The notes under the pieces are model-generated. The model made no database searches and was not told the origin of the DNA. It saw only the letters and a list, made by a program, of their open reading frames with translations. From the NCBI GenBank assembly GCA_002317435.1, contig DCIQ01000197.1, positions 309 through 6,649 of the forward strand: a DNA stretch of 6,341 nucleotides. Reading direction: 5' to 3'. The translations under genes and the position numbers were made by a program. Of this stretch, positions 1 to 6,204 are shown piece after piece; the first letter of the stretch is position 1; every line of letters starts with the position of its first letter. Origin of the DNA: Bacteroidales bacterium UBA1722 (GTDB taxonomy: Bacteria > Bacteroidota > Bacteroidia > Bacteroidales > UBA932).

Positions 1-1422
1 GTGGATCTCAATCTCGGGCACAATGAGGAGAAAGAGGCGCTTCCCATGGACACCCGCCTGAAGAGTTTCGCACAGGACGGAAACGACCCTTCCCTGCTGG
101 CTCTCTACTACCAGTTCGGCCGTTACCTCCTCATCTCGTCCTCCAGACCCGGATGCCTTCCTCCGAACCTCCAGGGCTTGTGGGCGAACACCATACAGAC
201 CCCCTGGAACGGAGATTACCATACCAACATCAACATCCAGATGAACCTGTGGCCCGCCGAAACGGGCAATCTGCCGGAAATGCACCTTCCCCTCATAGAA
301 CTGACCAAGAGCCTGGTTCCCAGCGGACAGCACACCGCACAGGTATTCTACGGAGCCCGCGGATGGACTGCCCATACCCCTGTAAACGTATGGGGATTCA
401 CCGCCCCCGGCGAACATCCGTCCTGGGGAGCCTCCAACACTTCAGCCGCCTGGCTGTGCGAACATCTGTACCAGCATTATGAATTCTCACAGGATAAGGA
501 ATATCTGGCAGACGTCTATCCCACCATGAAAGAAGCGGCCCTGTTCTTCGATGACATCCTCGTGGAACACCCCGGCACCCGCTATCTGGTATCCGCCCCC
601 ACCAACTCCCCCGAAAATGCATATTATATGGAAAACGGTCACAAAGTCAATGTGTGCGCCGGTTCCACGATGGACAATCAGATAATCCGTGAACTCTTCA
701 CGAATGTCGCCACAGCCGCCGGAATTCTCGGTATCGACCGGGAATTCGCCGACACCCTCATGTACAAGGCCTCCCGCCTGAAACCGACATCCGTCGCCGA
801 CGACGGCAGGATTATGGAATGGATGGAGCCATACCGCGAAGTGGAGATTCATCACAGACACGTATCACATCTCTATGGTCTTTACCCGGCCAATGAGATT
901 TCAGTGGAGAAGACACCGGAACTGGCACAGGCCGCACGCAAGACCCTGGATGTAAGAGGGGACCTCAGCACCGGCTGGTCGATGGCATGGAAAATCAACT
1001 TCTGGGCGAGACTGAAAGACGGGGAAAGATGCTTCAAACTCCTCAAAACCCTCCTGACACCCATAATCTCCACAGAAGAGAACTACCGCGACGGCGGCGG
1101 TACATATCCCAACCTCTTCTGCGGTCATCCGCCTTTCCAGATAGACGGTAATTTCGGAGCACCGGCAGGTATTGCAGAGATGCTCATCCAGAGTCAGGAC
1201 GGCTTCATAGAACTCATCCCGGCACTTCCCCAGGCATGGAAAGACGGTTCATTCAAGGGGCTGTGTGTCCGTGGCGGAGCAGAAGTGTCGGCAGCCTGGC
1301 AGGACGGAACCGTCACTTCCGCCGAACTTCTGGCGAAAGCTGACGGAGACTTCTTCATCAAAGGGCTGATGACGGAGCCGGTAAGCCTCAAGGCCGGACA
1401 GAAATGGAGCTACCGGAAATGA
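1..1422 (+). CDS. GH95 alpha-L-fucosidase-type glycoside hydrolase, C-terminal part (5' truncated)
   Basis: Glycoside hydrolase family 95 enzymes are inverting hydrolases that remove terminal alpha-L-fucose (some members act on alpha-L-galactose) from glycans such as xyloglucan or mucin chains, usually in the periplasm or at the cell surface. The 473 visible residues form the C-terminal part of a protein that normally has about 750-800. The initial GTG is probably internal, because the family-conserved text is already under way. Family hallmarks seen are NLQGLWAN (about 57-63), YHTNINIQMN with Asn76 and Asn78, SPEN with Glu205, and HPPFQIDGNFG with Asp382. By comparison with Bifidobacterium AfcA, the two Asn and the Asp activate the catalytic water, and Glu205 is the likely general acid (inferred from spacing and motif). 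All are present, so the enzyme looks intact where visible. The signal peptide and N-terminal domain lie outside the window. Substrate linkage cannot be decided. Confidence 0.93.
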   Translation: MDLNLGHNEEKEALPMDTRLKSFAQDGNDPSLLALYYQFGRYLLISSSRPGCLPPNLQGLWANTIQTPWNGDYHTNINIQMNLWPAETGNLPEMHLPLIELTKSLVPSGQHTAQVFYGARGWTAHTPVNVWGFTAPGEHPSWGASNTSAAWLCEHLYQHYEFSQDKEYLADVYPTMKEAALFFDDILVEHPGTRYLVSAPTNSPENAYYMENGHKVNVCAGSTMDNQIIRELFTNVATAAGILGIDREFADTLMYKASRLKPTSVADDGRIMEWMEPYREVEIHHRHVSHLYGLYPANEISVEKTPELAQAARKTLDVRGDLSTGWSMAWKINFWARLKDGERCFKLLKTLLTPIISTEENYRDGGGTYPNLFCGHPPFQIDGNFGAPAGIAEMLIQSQDGFIELIPALPQAWKDGSFKGLCVRGGAEVSAAWQDGTVTSAELLAKADGDFFIKGLMTEPVSLKAGQKWSYRK

Positions 1423-1423
1423 G

Positions 1424-1448
1424 GCGGGAACTGACCTGAAAACTTCCC
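1424..1448 (+). repeat. Direct repeat copy A, just after the GH95 stop
   Basis: This 25-nt stretch begins with GCGGGAACTG and ends with ACTTCCC. It starts two bases after the GH95 stop codon and recurs at 3052-3076 with 22 of 25 positions identical; all three differences are A/G transitions. It also contains a 5-bp inverted pair (GGGAA...TTCCC), so it could be a weak hairpin, but no T-run follows. The two copies bracket the first DUF4143 gene. Confidence 0.6.
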
Positions 1449-1507
1449 CTGATGATTTGGAACTGACGAATAGGCTGAACATCATAGAACTTTTGTTAAA
1501 CATAGTA

Positions 1508-1534
1508 CACAACATTGTGGTCCACACATTTGTG
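1508..1534. promoter_or_regulatory. Two adjacent 12-bp dyads, possible operator
   Basis: CACAACATTGTG (1508-1519) and CACACATTTGTG (1523-1534) are near-identical sequences with self-complementary ends, 15 bp apart start to start. The first has 5-bp arms (CACAA/TTGTG) and the second has 4-bp arms (CACA/TGTG). They lie about 105 bp upstream of the candidate promoter of the first DUF4143 gene. A repeated dyad could be a binding site for a dimeric regulator or a small RNA hairpin pair. No regulator is identified, so the role is inference. Confidence 0.3.
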
Positions 1535-1614
1535 AACTATTAGATTTACAAAAACCAATAGCGACAAGTTTGGAAGTATTTCTTCGCCATATTTAGAAGC
1601 AAATTAGAGCCGGA

Positions 1615-1646
1615 TTCGGAAATACATTTAATACTGACTATATTTG
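1615..1646 (+). promoter_or_regulatory. Candidate Bacteroidales promoter of the first DUF4143 gene
   Basis: TATATTTG at 1639-1646 matches the Bacteroides -7 consensus TAnnTTTG exactly. TTCG at 1615-1618 is a one-mismatch -33 element (consensus TTTG) with a 20-bp spacer. Transcription would begin near 1650-1654, leaving a leader of only about 12-16 nt before the ATG at 1666. There is no Shine-Dalgarno-like sequence, as is common in this phylum. Confidence 0.5.
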
Positions 1647-1665
1647 CTTCAACTAAAAATCGGTT

Positions 1666-2964
1666 ATGGCTACATATAAACATAGAATTGTCGACAACAT
1701 TCTTAAAGAGAAACTGGAAGGAATGGGAGCAGTGCTGATTGAAGGCCCGAAGTGGTGCGGAAAAACGACGACCGCAGAACAGCAGGCAGGGAGCATTTTG
1801 TACATGAACGACCCGAAGAGACGCCATATCAATATCCAGCTTGCATCAATGAGTCCGGAAACTCTTCTATCAGGTAAAGAACCCAGACTTATAGACGAGT
1901 GGCAGATTGCTCCCTCTTTGTGGGATGCTGTCAGGTTTGAATGCGATCATCGTGATGGAGACGGGCATTTTATTCTCACTGGTTCTACAGTTCCTGTAGA
2001 AAAAAAGGATGACAAGGGGGAGCAGGAAAAGGAGATTTATCATAGTGGCACAGGAAGAATCTGCAGATTGAAGATGAGAACTATGTCACTGTGGGAATCC
2101 GGAGATTCGGATGGCACTATAAGTTTAAGGAATCTGTTTGCGAATGAAGTAATGCCAAGCCCTGCTAAAGAAATAGACATAAATCGGCTGTCGTTTCTTG
2201 TATGCAGAGGCGGCTGGCCCAAAGCGACCCTTCAGAGTGACAGGATATCTCTGGGACGTGCGTTTGACTATGTTGATGCAGTCGCAGAGATTGACATGCA
2301 GAAAATTGACGGAGTCAAACGTGATCCTCAAAAGACAAGAAGAATAATGCGTTCTTATGCAAGATTTCAGGGAGGTCAGGTGTCCATTTCAAGCATCAAG
2401 GACGATGTATCCGCCGGAAATGGCATGGATTTGTCCGACAAAACTATAGATTCCTATGTCAACGCACTAAGAAAACTGTTTGTAGTTGAAGATATGCCGG
2501 CATGGAATCCAAATCTCAGGTCAAAGACAGCCATCAGATCTTCTGATACAAGATATTTTACGGATCCGTCTATAGCAGTGGCTTCCCTGGGGCTCGGGCC
2601 CTCGGACCTGATTAATGATTTGAATACCTTCGGCCTGTTCTTCGAAACTATGGCTATCAGGGACTTGAGAGCCTATGCTTCTGCTCTGAATGGTGACGTT
2701 TTTCATTATCGGGACAAAGAAGGGCTGGAATGTGATGCTGTGGTTCATTTGAAGAACGGGAAATACGGCCTTGTCGAAATCAAGCTTGGAGGAGACAAAC
2801 TTATCGAGGACGGCGCTACGAATCTGAACAAATTGGAAAGCATCCTCGACATTGACAAGATGAACAAACCCGCGTTCAAGATGATTCTGACCGGGCTTGG
2901 CGCTTATTCCTTTGTAAGGAAGGATGGTGTATGGGTTGTGCCTATCAGTTCATTAAGAGACTAA
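1666..2964 (+). CDS. AAA ATPase with C-terminal DUF4143, copy 1
   Basis: The 432-residue cytoplasmic protein belongs to the AAA_14/DUF4143 family, whose biological role is not established. From N to C: a P-loop GPKWCGKTT (27-35); a Walker B-like PRLIDEWQ with Asp77-Glu78; a sensor-like ILTGS (103-107); the family-conserved HSGTGRI (126-132), MSLWES (140-145) and RGGWP (181-185); a winged-helix-like stretch around 235-280; and a PD-(D/E)XK-type signature with Asp357 and Glu371-Ile-Lys373. ATP hydrolysis is therefore likely, and a nuclease-like or degenerate nuclease fold is possible. Compared with copy 2, it has about ten extra charged residues just before HSGTGRI (roughly 112-124). The start at 1666 follows a good candidate promoter and gives an N-terminus that aligns with copy 2. 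The gene is AT-richer than GH95 (a sampled 60-base row is about 43% G+C against about 57%), which suggests accessory DNA. No partner gene other than copy 2 is adjacent. Confidence 0.9.
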   Translation: MATYKHRIVDNILKEKLEGMGAVLIEGPKWCGKTTTAEQQAGSILYMNDPKRRHINIQLASMSPETLLSGKEPRLIDEWQIAPSLWDAVRFECDHRDGDGHFILTGSTVPVEKKDDKGEQEKEIYHSGTGRICRLKMRTMSLWESGDSDGTISLRNLFANEVMPSPAKEIDINRLSFLVCRGGWPKATLQSDRISLGRAFDYVDAVAEIDMQKIDGVKRDPQKTRRIMRSYARFQGGQVSISSIKDDVSAGNGMDLSDKTIDSYVNALRKLFVVEDMPAWNPNLRSKTAIRSSDTRYFTDPSIAVASLGLGPSDLINDLNTFGLFFETMAIRDLRAYASALNGDVFHYRDKEGLECDAVVHLKNGKYGLVEIKLGGDKLIEDGATNLNKLESILDIDKMNKPAFKMILTGLGAYSFVRKDGVWVVPISSLRD

Positions 2965-3051
2965 TATTATTCGAAGTGCAACAAGTTCGCGTGTCAAAAT
3001 TACCACTGCATACTTGCGAGCACATCCTTAACCAGACGATGGTCCGTCTCC

Positions 3052-3076
3052 GCAGGAACTGGCCTGAAGACTTCCC
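3052..3076 (+). repeat. Direct repeat copy B, between the DUF4143 genes
   Basis: This is the second copy of the 25-nt repeat at 1424-1448. It starts with GCAGGAACTG and ends with ACTTCCC, and differs at three positions, all A/G transitions. It begins 88 nt after the stop of DUF4143 copy 1, so the two repeats flank that gene at a spacing of 1,628 bp. A much weaker resemblance (the shared word ACCTGAA) occurs near 4633, shortly after copy 2. Confidence 0.55.
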
Positions 3077-3086
3077 TAAAGACGAC

Positions 3087-3117
3087 ACACCCTGCTCCTT
3101 TTCCGGAAACAGGGTGT
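3087..3117. terminator. Hairpin with an 8-bp stem, possible terminator or structured element
   Basis: ACACCCTG (3087-3094) pairs perfectly with CAGGGTGT (3110-3117). The 15-nt loop itself contains the 10-bp palindrome TTTCCGGAAA (3100-3109). It lies 122 nt after the copy 1 stop codon. No T-run follows, so it does not fit a classical intrinsic terminator well. Processing or transcript stabilisation are alternatives. Confidence 0.4.
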
Positions 3118-3147
3118 ATCTGTTTATGCTTCGGTGTCCGACTTCCG

Positions 3148-3172
3148 CGATTCTCCTTCGAAGATAGAATCG
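3148..3172. other. Second hairpin, 7-bp stem
   Basis: CGATTCT (3148-3154) is the reverse complement of AGAATCG (3166-3172). The 11-nt loop includes the palindrome CTTCGAAG (3156-3163). Like the hairpin at 3087-3117, it is an outer stem with a palindrome in its loop. No function can be assigned. Confidence 0.4.
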
Positions 3173-3190
3173 TCCTGCCCGGTGTGTGGC

Positions 3191-3259
3191 CGCAAAGATT
3201 ACCGATAAAACACCACAAATCTTACCGATAAAATACCGCAAATATTCGTAATGTTTTTT
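3191..3259 (+). repeat. Tandem 23-bp repeat upstream of DUF4143 copy 2
   Basis: Two good copies (3191-3213 and 3214-3236) and one decayed copy (3237-3259) are arranged head to tail without spacers. The shared core of the first two is TTACCGATAAAA; all copies begin C(G/A)CAAA. The 23-bp period is about two helical turns, so bound proteins would sit on nearly the same DNA face. The array ends in the -33 element of the candidate promoter, which suggests an operator or activator array. I see no copy upstream of DUF4143 copy 1. Confidence 0.7.
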
Positions 3260-3286
3260 GTAATCATCTAAATATTAGTAAATTTG
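3257..3286 (+). promoter_or_regulatory. Candidate Bacteroidales promoter of DUF4143 copy 2
   Basis: TTTG at 3257-3260 and TAAATTTG at 3279-3286 match both Bacteroides consensus elements exactly, with an 18-bp spacer. Transcription would begin around 3290-3293. That would make an ATG at 3295 essentially leaderless and leaves about 20 nt before the ATG at 3313, which supports the later start. The sequence after the -7 element (TTTGCGCAACT) resembles that at copy 1 (TTTGCTTCAACT). Confidence 0.6.
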
Positions 3287-3312
3287 CGCAACTGATGAAC
3301 ACACATGTTAGT

Positions 3313-4602
3313 ATGAATTATTTAGAACGAATTGCTGACAAACACTTGAAAGAAAGGTTGAATGCTATGGGTGCAGTATTGATTGAGGGCCCGAAATGGT
3401 GTGGAAAGACAACAACAGCAGAACAGCAGGCTGGAAGCGTGCTACGTTTGCAAGACCCGGATAATCGGGAAGACTATCTGGCTACAGCAGCAGTGAAGCC
3501 TTCAAACCTTCTGACAGGTGAAACTCCGAGATTGCTTGATGAGTGGCAGGATGCGCCGGTGTTGTGGGATGCCGTACGCACGATGTGTGACAAGCGTGGA
3601 GAGCCTGGACAATTTATTCTTACAGGATCAAATACCGTAGATGAGAAAAAGATTCATCATAGTGGTACCGGACGTATCTCACGTATGCAGATGTCGCCGA
3701 TGTCCCTCTGGGAATCAAAGGAGTCAAACGGCAGCGTCTCACTACAGGAATTGTTTGACAATCCCCGTAATGAGGTCGAAACCGTATCAAAGATGAGTAT
3801 TAATGACCTTATTTTCTCTGCGAGTCGCGGAGGATGGCCGGCATCCTTGGATGCAACAGATCGGAATGCAAAACTGATGATTGCAAAGGATTATGTTCAA
3901 TCTGTATGCAAAACCGATATTTCGCGTGTTGATGGAGTACGACGAAATGAGAAATTGGCGATGCAAATCCTTCGTTCTTACGCCCGGAATATATCGACTG
4001 TAGCGAAGGCAACTACAATGTTAGCCGATGTAACAGCTGGCGATAAGATGGAATGTTCCCGTTCAACCTTTGATGATTATGTTTCAGCTTTGGAAAAATT
4101 GTTTGTCATTCAGGATATCGATGCATGGTGCCCGGCAATACGCAGTAAGACATCCATTCAATGTTGCCCGAAGAGGGGATTCTGTGATCCATCGGTCGCT
4201 ATCGCAGTTCTGGGCCTGACACCGGAATCTCTTCAAACCCAGTTGAAGACATTCGGATTCATCTTTGAACAAATGTGCATCCGAGACCTGAAGGCATATT
4301 CATATGGTTTTTTCTCCAGTGTAGGCTACTATCGTGACCGCTATGGCCTCGAATCTGATGTCGTGCTCCATTTGGGTGATGGGCGCTATGCTTTGATAGA
4401 ATGCAAACTCGGCAGTAACGAAATTGAAGAAGGAGCACGGCACTTGATTCAGATTCATAATCTTATTGTTGAACACAACAAGACTGAGAAGCAGGTCCCT
4501 ATCCGTGAACCGGATTTAAAGATTATCCTTACAGGTGGGCAGTATGGGTATACCAGAAAGGATGGTGTTCACGTCATTCCGATATCCTGTTTGAGACCAT
4601 AA
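3313..4602 (+). CDS. AAA ATPase with C-terminal DUF4143, copy 2
   Basis: The 429-residue protein is a paralogue of the gene at 1666-2964, roughly half identical by eye along its full length. It carries the same ordered motifs: P-loop GPKWCGKTT (26-34), Walker B-like Asp76-Glu77, ILTGS, HSGTGRI, MSLWES, RGGWP (172-176), a winged-helix-like middle, and the PD-(D/E)XK-type signature with Asp349 and Glu363-Cys-Lys365. The ATPase is probably active; nuclease activity is unproven for the family. I chose 3313 over the in-frame ATG at 3295 because it aligns with the copy 1 N-terminus and leaves room for a leader. The level of divergence indicates an old duplication or two separate acquisitions. Base composition is low in G+C (a sampled row is about 38%) compared with the GH genes. 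It has its own promoter, so the pair need not be one operon. Confidence 0.9.
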   Translation: MNYLERIADKHLKERLNAMGAVLIEGPKWCGKTTTAEQQAGSVLRLQDPDNREDYLATAAVKPSNLLTGETPRLLDEWQDAPVLWDAVRTMCDKRGEPGQFILTGSNTVDEKKIHHSGTGRISRMQMSPMSLWESKESNGSVSLQELFDNPRNEVETVSKMSINDLIFSASRGGWPASLDATDRNAKLMIAKDYVQSVCKTDISRVDGVRRNEKLAMQILRSYARNISTVAKATTMLADVTAGDKMECSRSTFDDYVSALEKLFVIQDIDAWCPAIRSKTSIQCCPKRGFCDPSVAIAVLGLTPESLQTQLKTFGFIFEQMCIRDLKAYSYGFFSSVGYYRDRYGLESDVVLHLGDGRYALIECKLGSNEIEEGARHLIQIHNLIVEHNKTEKQVPIREPDLKIILTGGQYGYTRKDGVHVIPISCLRP

Positions 4603-4752
4603 TAGGAACACCGAAAAAACGTGGGTCAGACTACCTGAACAATGTCCGATGTGCAAGACATATCATTCTATGCTTTTCTGCGATGCGTAGTCCTTTCTGA
4701 GGAATTCTTTATGCTGTCATTTAAAAATACAACTCATAATTTACCAGTAGTA

Positions 4753-5742
4753 ATGAAACATTTGCTGTCTATAGTCCTGCTGGCTGCCGTGACGATATCC
4801 TGCAGCGACAGATATCCCGAGCCTGTAAATCCGAATGCCTCACCTGAGGCCCGTGAACTTCTCGAACTGCTCTACAGGAGTGTCGATGAAGGTAAGATCA
4901 TCTCCGGCCTGCACCACAACAGGCTTGATATGCCCCAGTACCGCAGTGACCTGGACAGAATCTGCGAGGCAAGCGGGGTCGAGCCGAAGATATGGGGCGG
5001 CGATTTCATCTCCGACGGCGGCAAAGTGGTCAGCCTGGCGAAGGAGAACTACGCCGGCGGCCACATAATCACCCTTATGTGGCATGCCGGCCGACCCTTC
5101 GACGAGGGACCCGTCAGTTTCCGCGACCAGGTCTGCGGTGAATTCACGGACACTCAGTGGGACGAACTGATGACCGTCGGGAGCGACATGTACAATGCAT
5201 GGCTCCGGCAAGTGGATTCCATTTCCATAAATTTTCTCAAACCGCTCTGTGAAGCCGGAATACCTGTTCTCTGGAGGCCGTATCACGAGATGAACGGAGA
5301 GTGGTTCTGGTGGGGATGGCGCGAGGGTGAAAACGGTATCGCGGAGCTCTACCGGAGAATGTGGCACAGGATGGTCGATTTCCATCATCTGGATAATCTG
5401 TTATGGGTCTGGAACGCCAACGGACCTCGGGACATTCCCGGTGACACCGCCAGAGAATATGCATCGTATTATCCCGGAGACGAATACGTGGACGTGCTGG
5501 CCACCGATATCTATAACCGCGACTGGAAACAGAGCCACCACGATGAACTTCTGGAATTAGGCCACGGGAAACTGATAGCTCTCGGTGAACTGGGAAGCCT
5601 TCCGTCGCCCGAAATGCTCGACAGTATGAACAGATATGCCTGGTTCATGATCTGGACCGGATTCACGGAAGACAAATTCAACACCCTCGAAGAGCTGTCC
5701 GCCATCTTCGACCGTCCCAACACCGTGAGTATCAAACACTGA
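4753..5742 (+). CDS. GH26 beta-mannanase-type lipoprotein
   Basis: The product is a 329-residue retaining glycoside hydrolase of family 26, most often acting on beta-1,4-mannans; endo- or exo-action cannot be told here. The ATG at 4753 gives a clean lipoprotein signal, MKHLLSIVLLAAVTISC, with Cys17 as the probable lipidated residue. The -3 position is Thr, so the lipobox is not ideal. The frame is open back to 4642, but earlier starts would put long non-signal sequence in front. Family hallmarks are WGGDF, LMWHAGRP with His111, WRPYHEMNGEWFWWG with the acid/base Glu179, YYPGDEYVD (239-247), and LGELG with the nucleophile Glu279. It is complete and has no extra binding domain. It shares strand and GC level with the GH95 gene upstream, from which the DUF4143 pair separates it. 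No convincing promoter is visible in 4603-4752. Confidence 0.92.
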   Translation: MKHLLSIVLLAAVTISCSDRYPEPVNPNASPEARELLELLYRSVDEGKIISGLHHNRLDMPQYRSDLDRICEASGVEPKIWGGDFISDGGKVVSLAKENYAGGHIITLMWHAGRPFDEGPVSFRDQVCGEFTDTQWDELMTVGSDMYNAWLRQVDSISINFLKPLCEAGIPVLWRPYHEMNGEWFWWGWREGENGIAELYRRMWHRMVDFHHLDNLLWVWNANGPRDIPGDTAREYASYYPGDEYVDVLATDIYNRDWKQSHHDELLELGHGKLIALGELGSLPSPEMLDSMNRYAWFMIWTGFTEDKFNTLEELSAIFDRPNTVSIKH

Positions 5743-5769
5743 AAGGAAAGAGCCTATTTCTTTCCTTTC
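5741..5769. terminator. Bidirectional hairpin terminator between convergent genes
   Basis: GAAAGGAAAGA (5741-5751) is the exact reverse complement of TCTTTCCTTTC (5759-5769), giving an 11-bp stem with a 7-nt loop. It overlaps the GH26 stop codon (5740-5742) on one side. On the other it contains the TAG stop and the last Lys-rich codons of the minus-strand gene. Its symmetry suits termination in both directions. There is no long T-run beyond the pyrimidine-rich arms, so efficiency is uncertain. Confidence 0.65.
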
Positions 5770-6137
5770 TTGGGCTTCTTGTATTTGCCCATCATCTTCT
5801 GATATCCGAGGAACTGCTCGGGGGTGAGGATTTTCACCAGGGCAGAATCTATATGAGAGTCCCATCTGTCCTTTATCTGCTGGTACACTGTCCGTTCAGA
5901 CACACCTGCAGCCTGCATTTTCTTTATTTCAGCAACCCACTGGACATAATTGTCACATAAAATGGAATCCACATAAAACGTCTGATGGGGCTCCAATTTG
6001 AGTTCTGTCTCCATCTTGTTTACGAGTTCCACGGCCATCTCTTCGGGAGATTTCTCCTGCTGATTCTGCGCTGATGCAGTGTATGCCGTAAACATCAAAA
6101 GAACTGCCGGGAATAGGAACTTGATAGTATTAGTCAT
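5754..6137 (-). CDS. Small exported protein with an LTPEQ motif, function unknown
   Basis: This 127-residue protein starts with a typical Sec signal peptide, MTNTIKFLFPAVLLMFTAYT followed by ASA, with probable cleavage after Ala23, so the mature 104 residues should be periplasmic or secreted. The body is predicted mainly alpha-helical. It contains EPHQTFYVDSILCDNY with a single Cys, then LTPEQ at 104-108 and a Lys-rich tail (KKPKKGKK). The LTPEQ segment loosely recalls the LTxxQ motif of Spy/CpxP-type periplasmic proteins, but similarity is too slight to assign that role. The frame extends to 6224; I chose 6137 for the signal peptide and because longer versions run into the divergent dipeptidase gene. 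It converges with GH26 at a shared hairpin and is divergent from the dipeptidase gene. Confidence 0.85.
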   Translation of the reverse strand: MTNTIKFLFPAVLLMFTAYTASAQNQQEKSPEEMAVELVNKMETELKLEPHQTFYVDSILCDNYVQWVAEIKKMQAAGVSERTVYQQIKDRWDSHIDSALVKILTPEQFLGYQKMMGKYKKPKKGKK

Positions 6138-6204
6138 ATTTTTTGGTATTTTTGAATTTTCAAGTGTGATTCCGAAGACAAAATTACTAATATATACGAC
6201 AATT
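6138..6204. promoter_or_regulatory. Divergent promoter region
   Basis: This 67-bp AT-rich gap separates the two divergent starts. On the minus strand, TAATTTTG (6186 to 6179) matches TAnnTTTG and would give a leader of about 35 nt for the small exported protein. On the plus strand, TATTTTTG (6147-6154) also matches, with TTG at 6121-6123 as a distant -33 candidate (23-bp spacer), giving a leader of about 45 nt for the dipeptidase. The -33 boxes are weak. The two transcripts would overlap at their 5' ends by little or nothing. Confidence 0.45.

Larger units (their letters stand above)
2965..3312. other. Non-coding interval between the DUF4143 copies, rich in repeats and hairpins
   Basis: I find no convincing gene in these 348 bases. 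Short open frames exist on both strands, but none has a recognisable domain or a good start. The interval holds direct repeat copy B (3052-3076), a hairpin with an 8-bp stem (3087-3117), a hairpin with a 7-bp stem (3148-3172), a 23-bp tandem repeat (3191-3259) and the candidate promoter of copy 2 (3257-3286). The first 200 bases are GC-richer than the neighbouring DUF4143 genes and could be a decayed remnant of something else. One plus-strand frame ends in CPVCGRKDYR before a stop at 3206-3208, which is suggestive but has only one Cys pair. Confidence 0.6.

Noticed and set aside
3080..3208. Plus-strand frame ending in CPVCGRKDYR, like a zinc-ribbon tail
   Set aside because: It has only one CxxC pair, no start codon in a sensible place, and ends inside the tandem repeat; probably chance or a remnant.
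2945..3241. Minus-strand open frames across the intergenic interval
   Set aside because: They have no recognisable domain or start signal, and overlap the hairpins and the repeat array.
3191..3259. CRISPR array
   Set aside because: The repeats are directly contiguous with no spacers, and no cas gene is present.
3295..3312. ATG at 3295 as the start of DUF4143 copy 2
   Set aside because: It lies a few bases from the expected transcription start and adds residues not matched by copy 1; 3313 aligns better. It remains possible if the mRNA is leaderless.
4737..4744. TAATTTAC as a -7 box for GH26
   Set aside because: Two mismatches to TAnnTTTG, and it would put transcription start almost on the ATG.
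4642..4752. Upstream extension of the GH26 reading frame to the ATG at 4642
   Set aside because: It would place 37 residues of unremarkable sequence before a clean lipoprotein signal that starts at 4753.
4840..5388. 182-codon minus-strand frame inside GH26
   Set aside because: It is antisense to a complete GH26 gene with intact catalytic motifs, and shows no domain; a shadow frame in GC-rich coding sequence.
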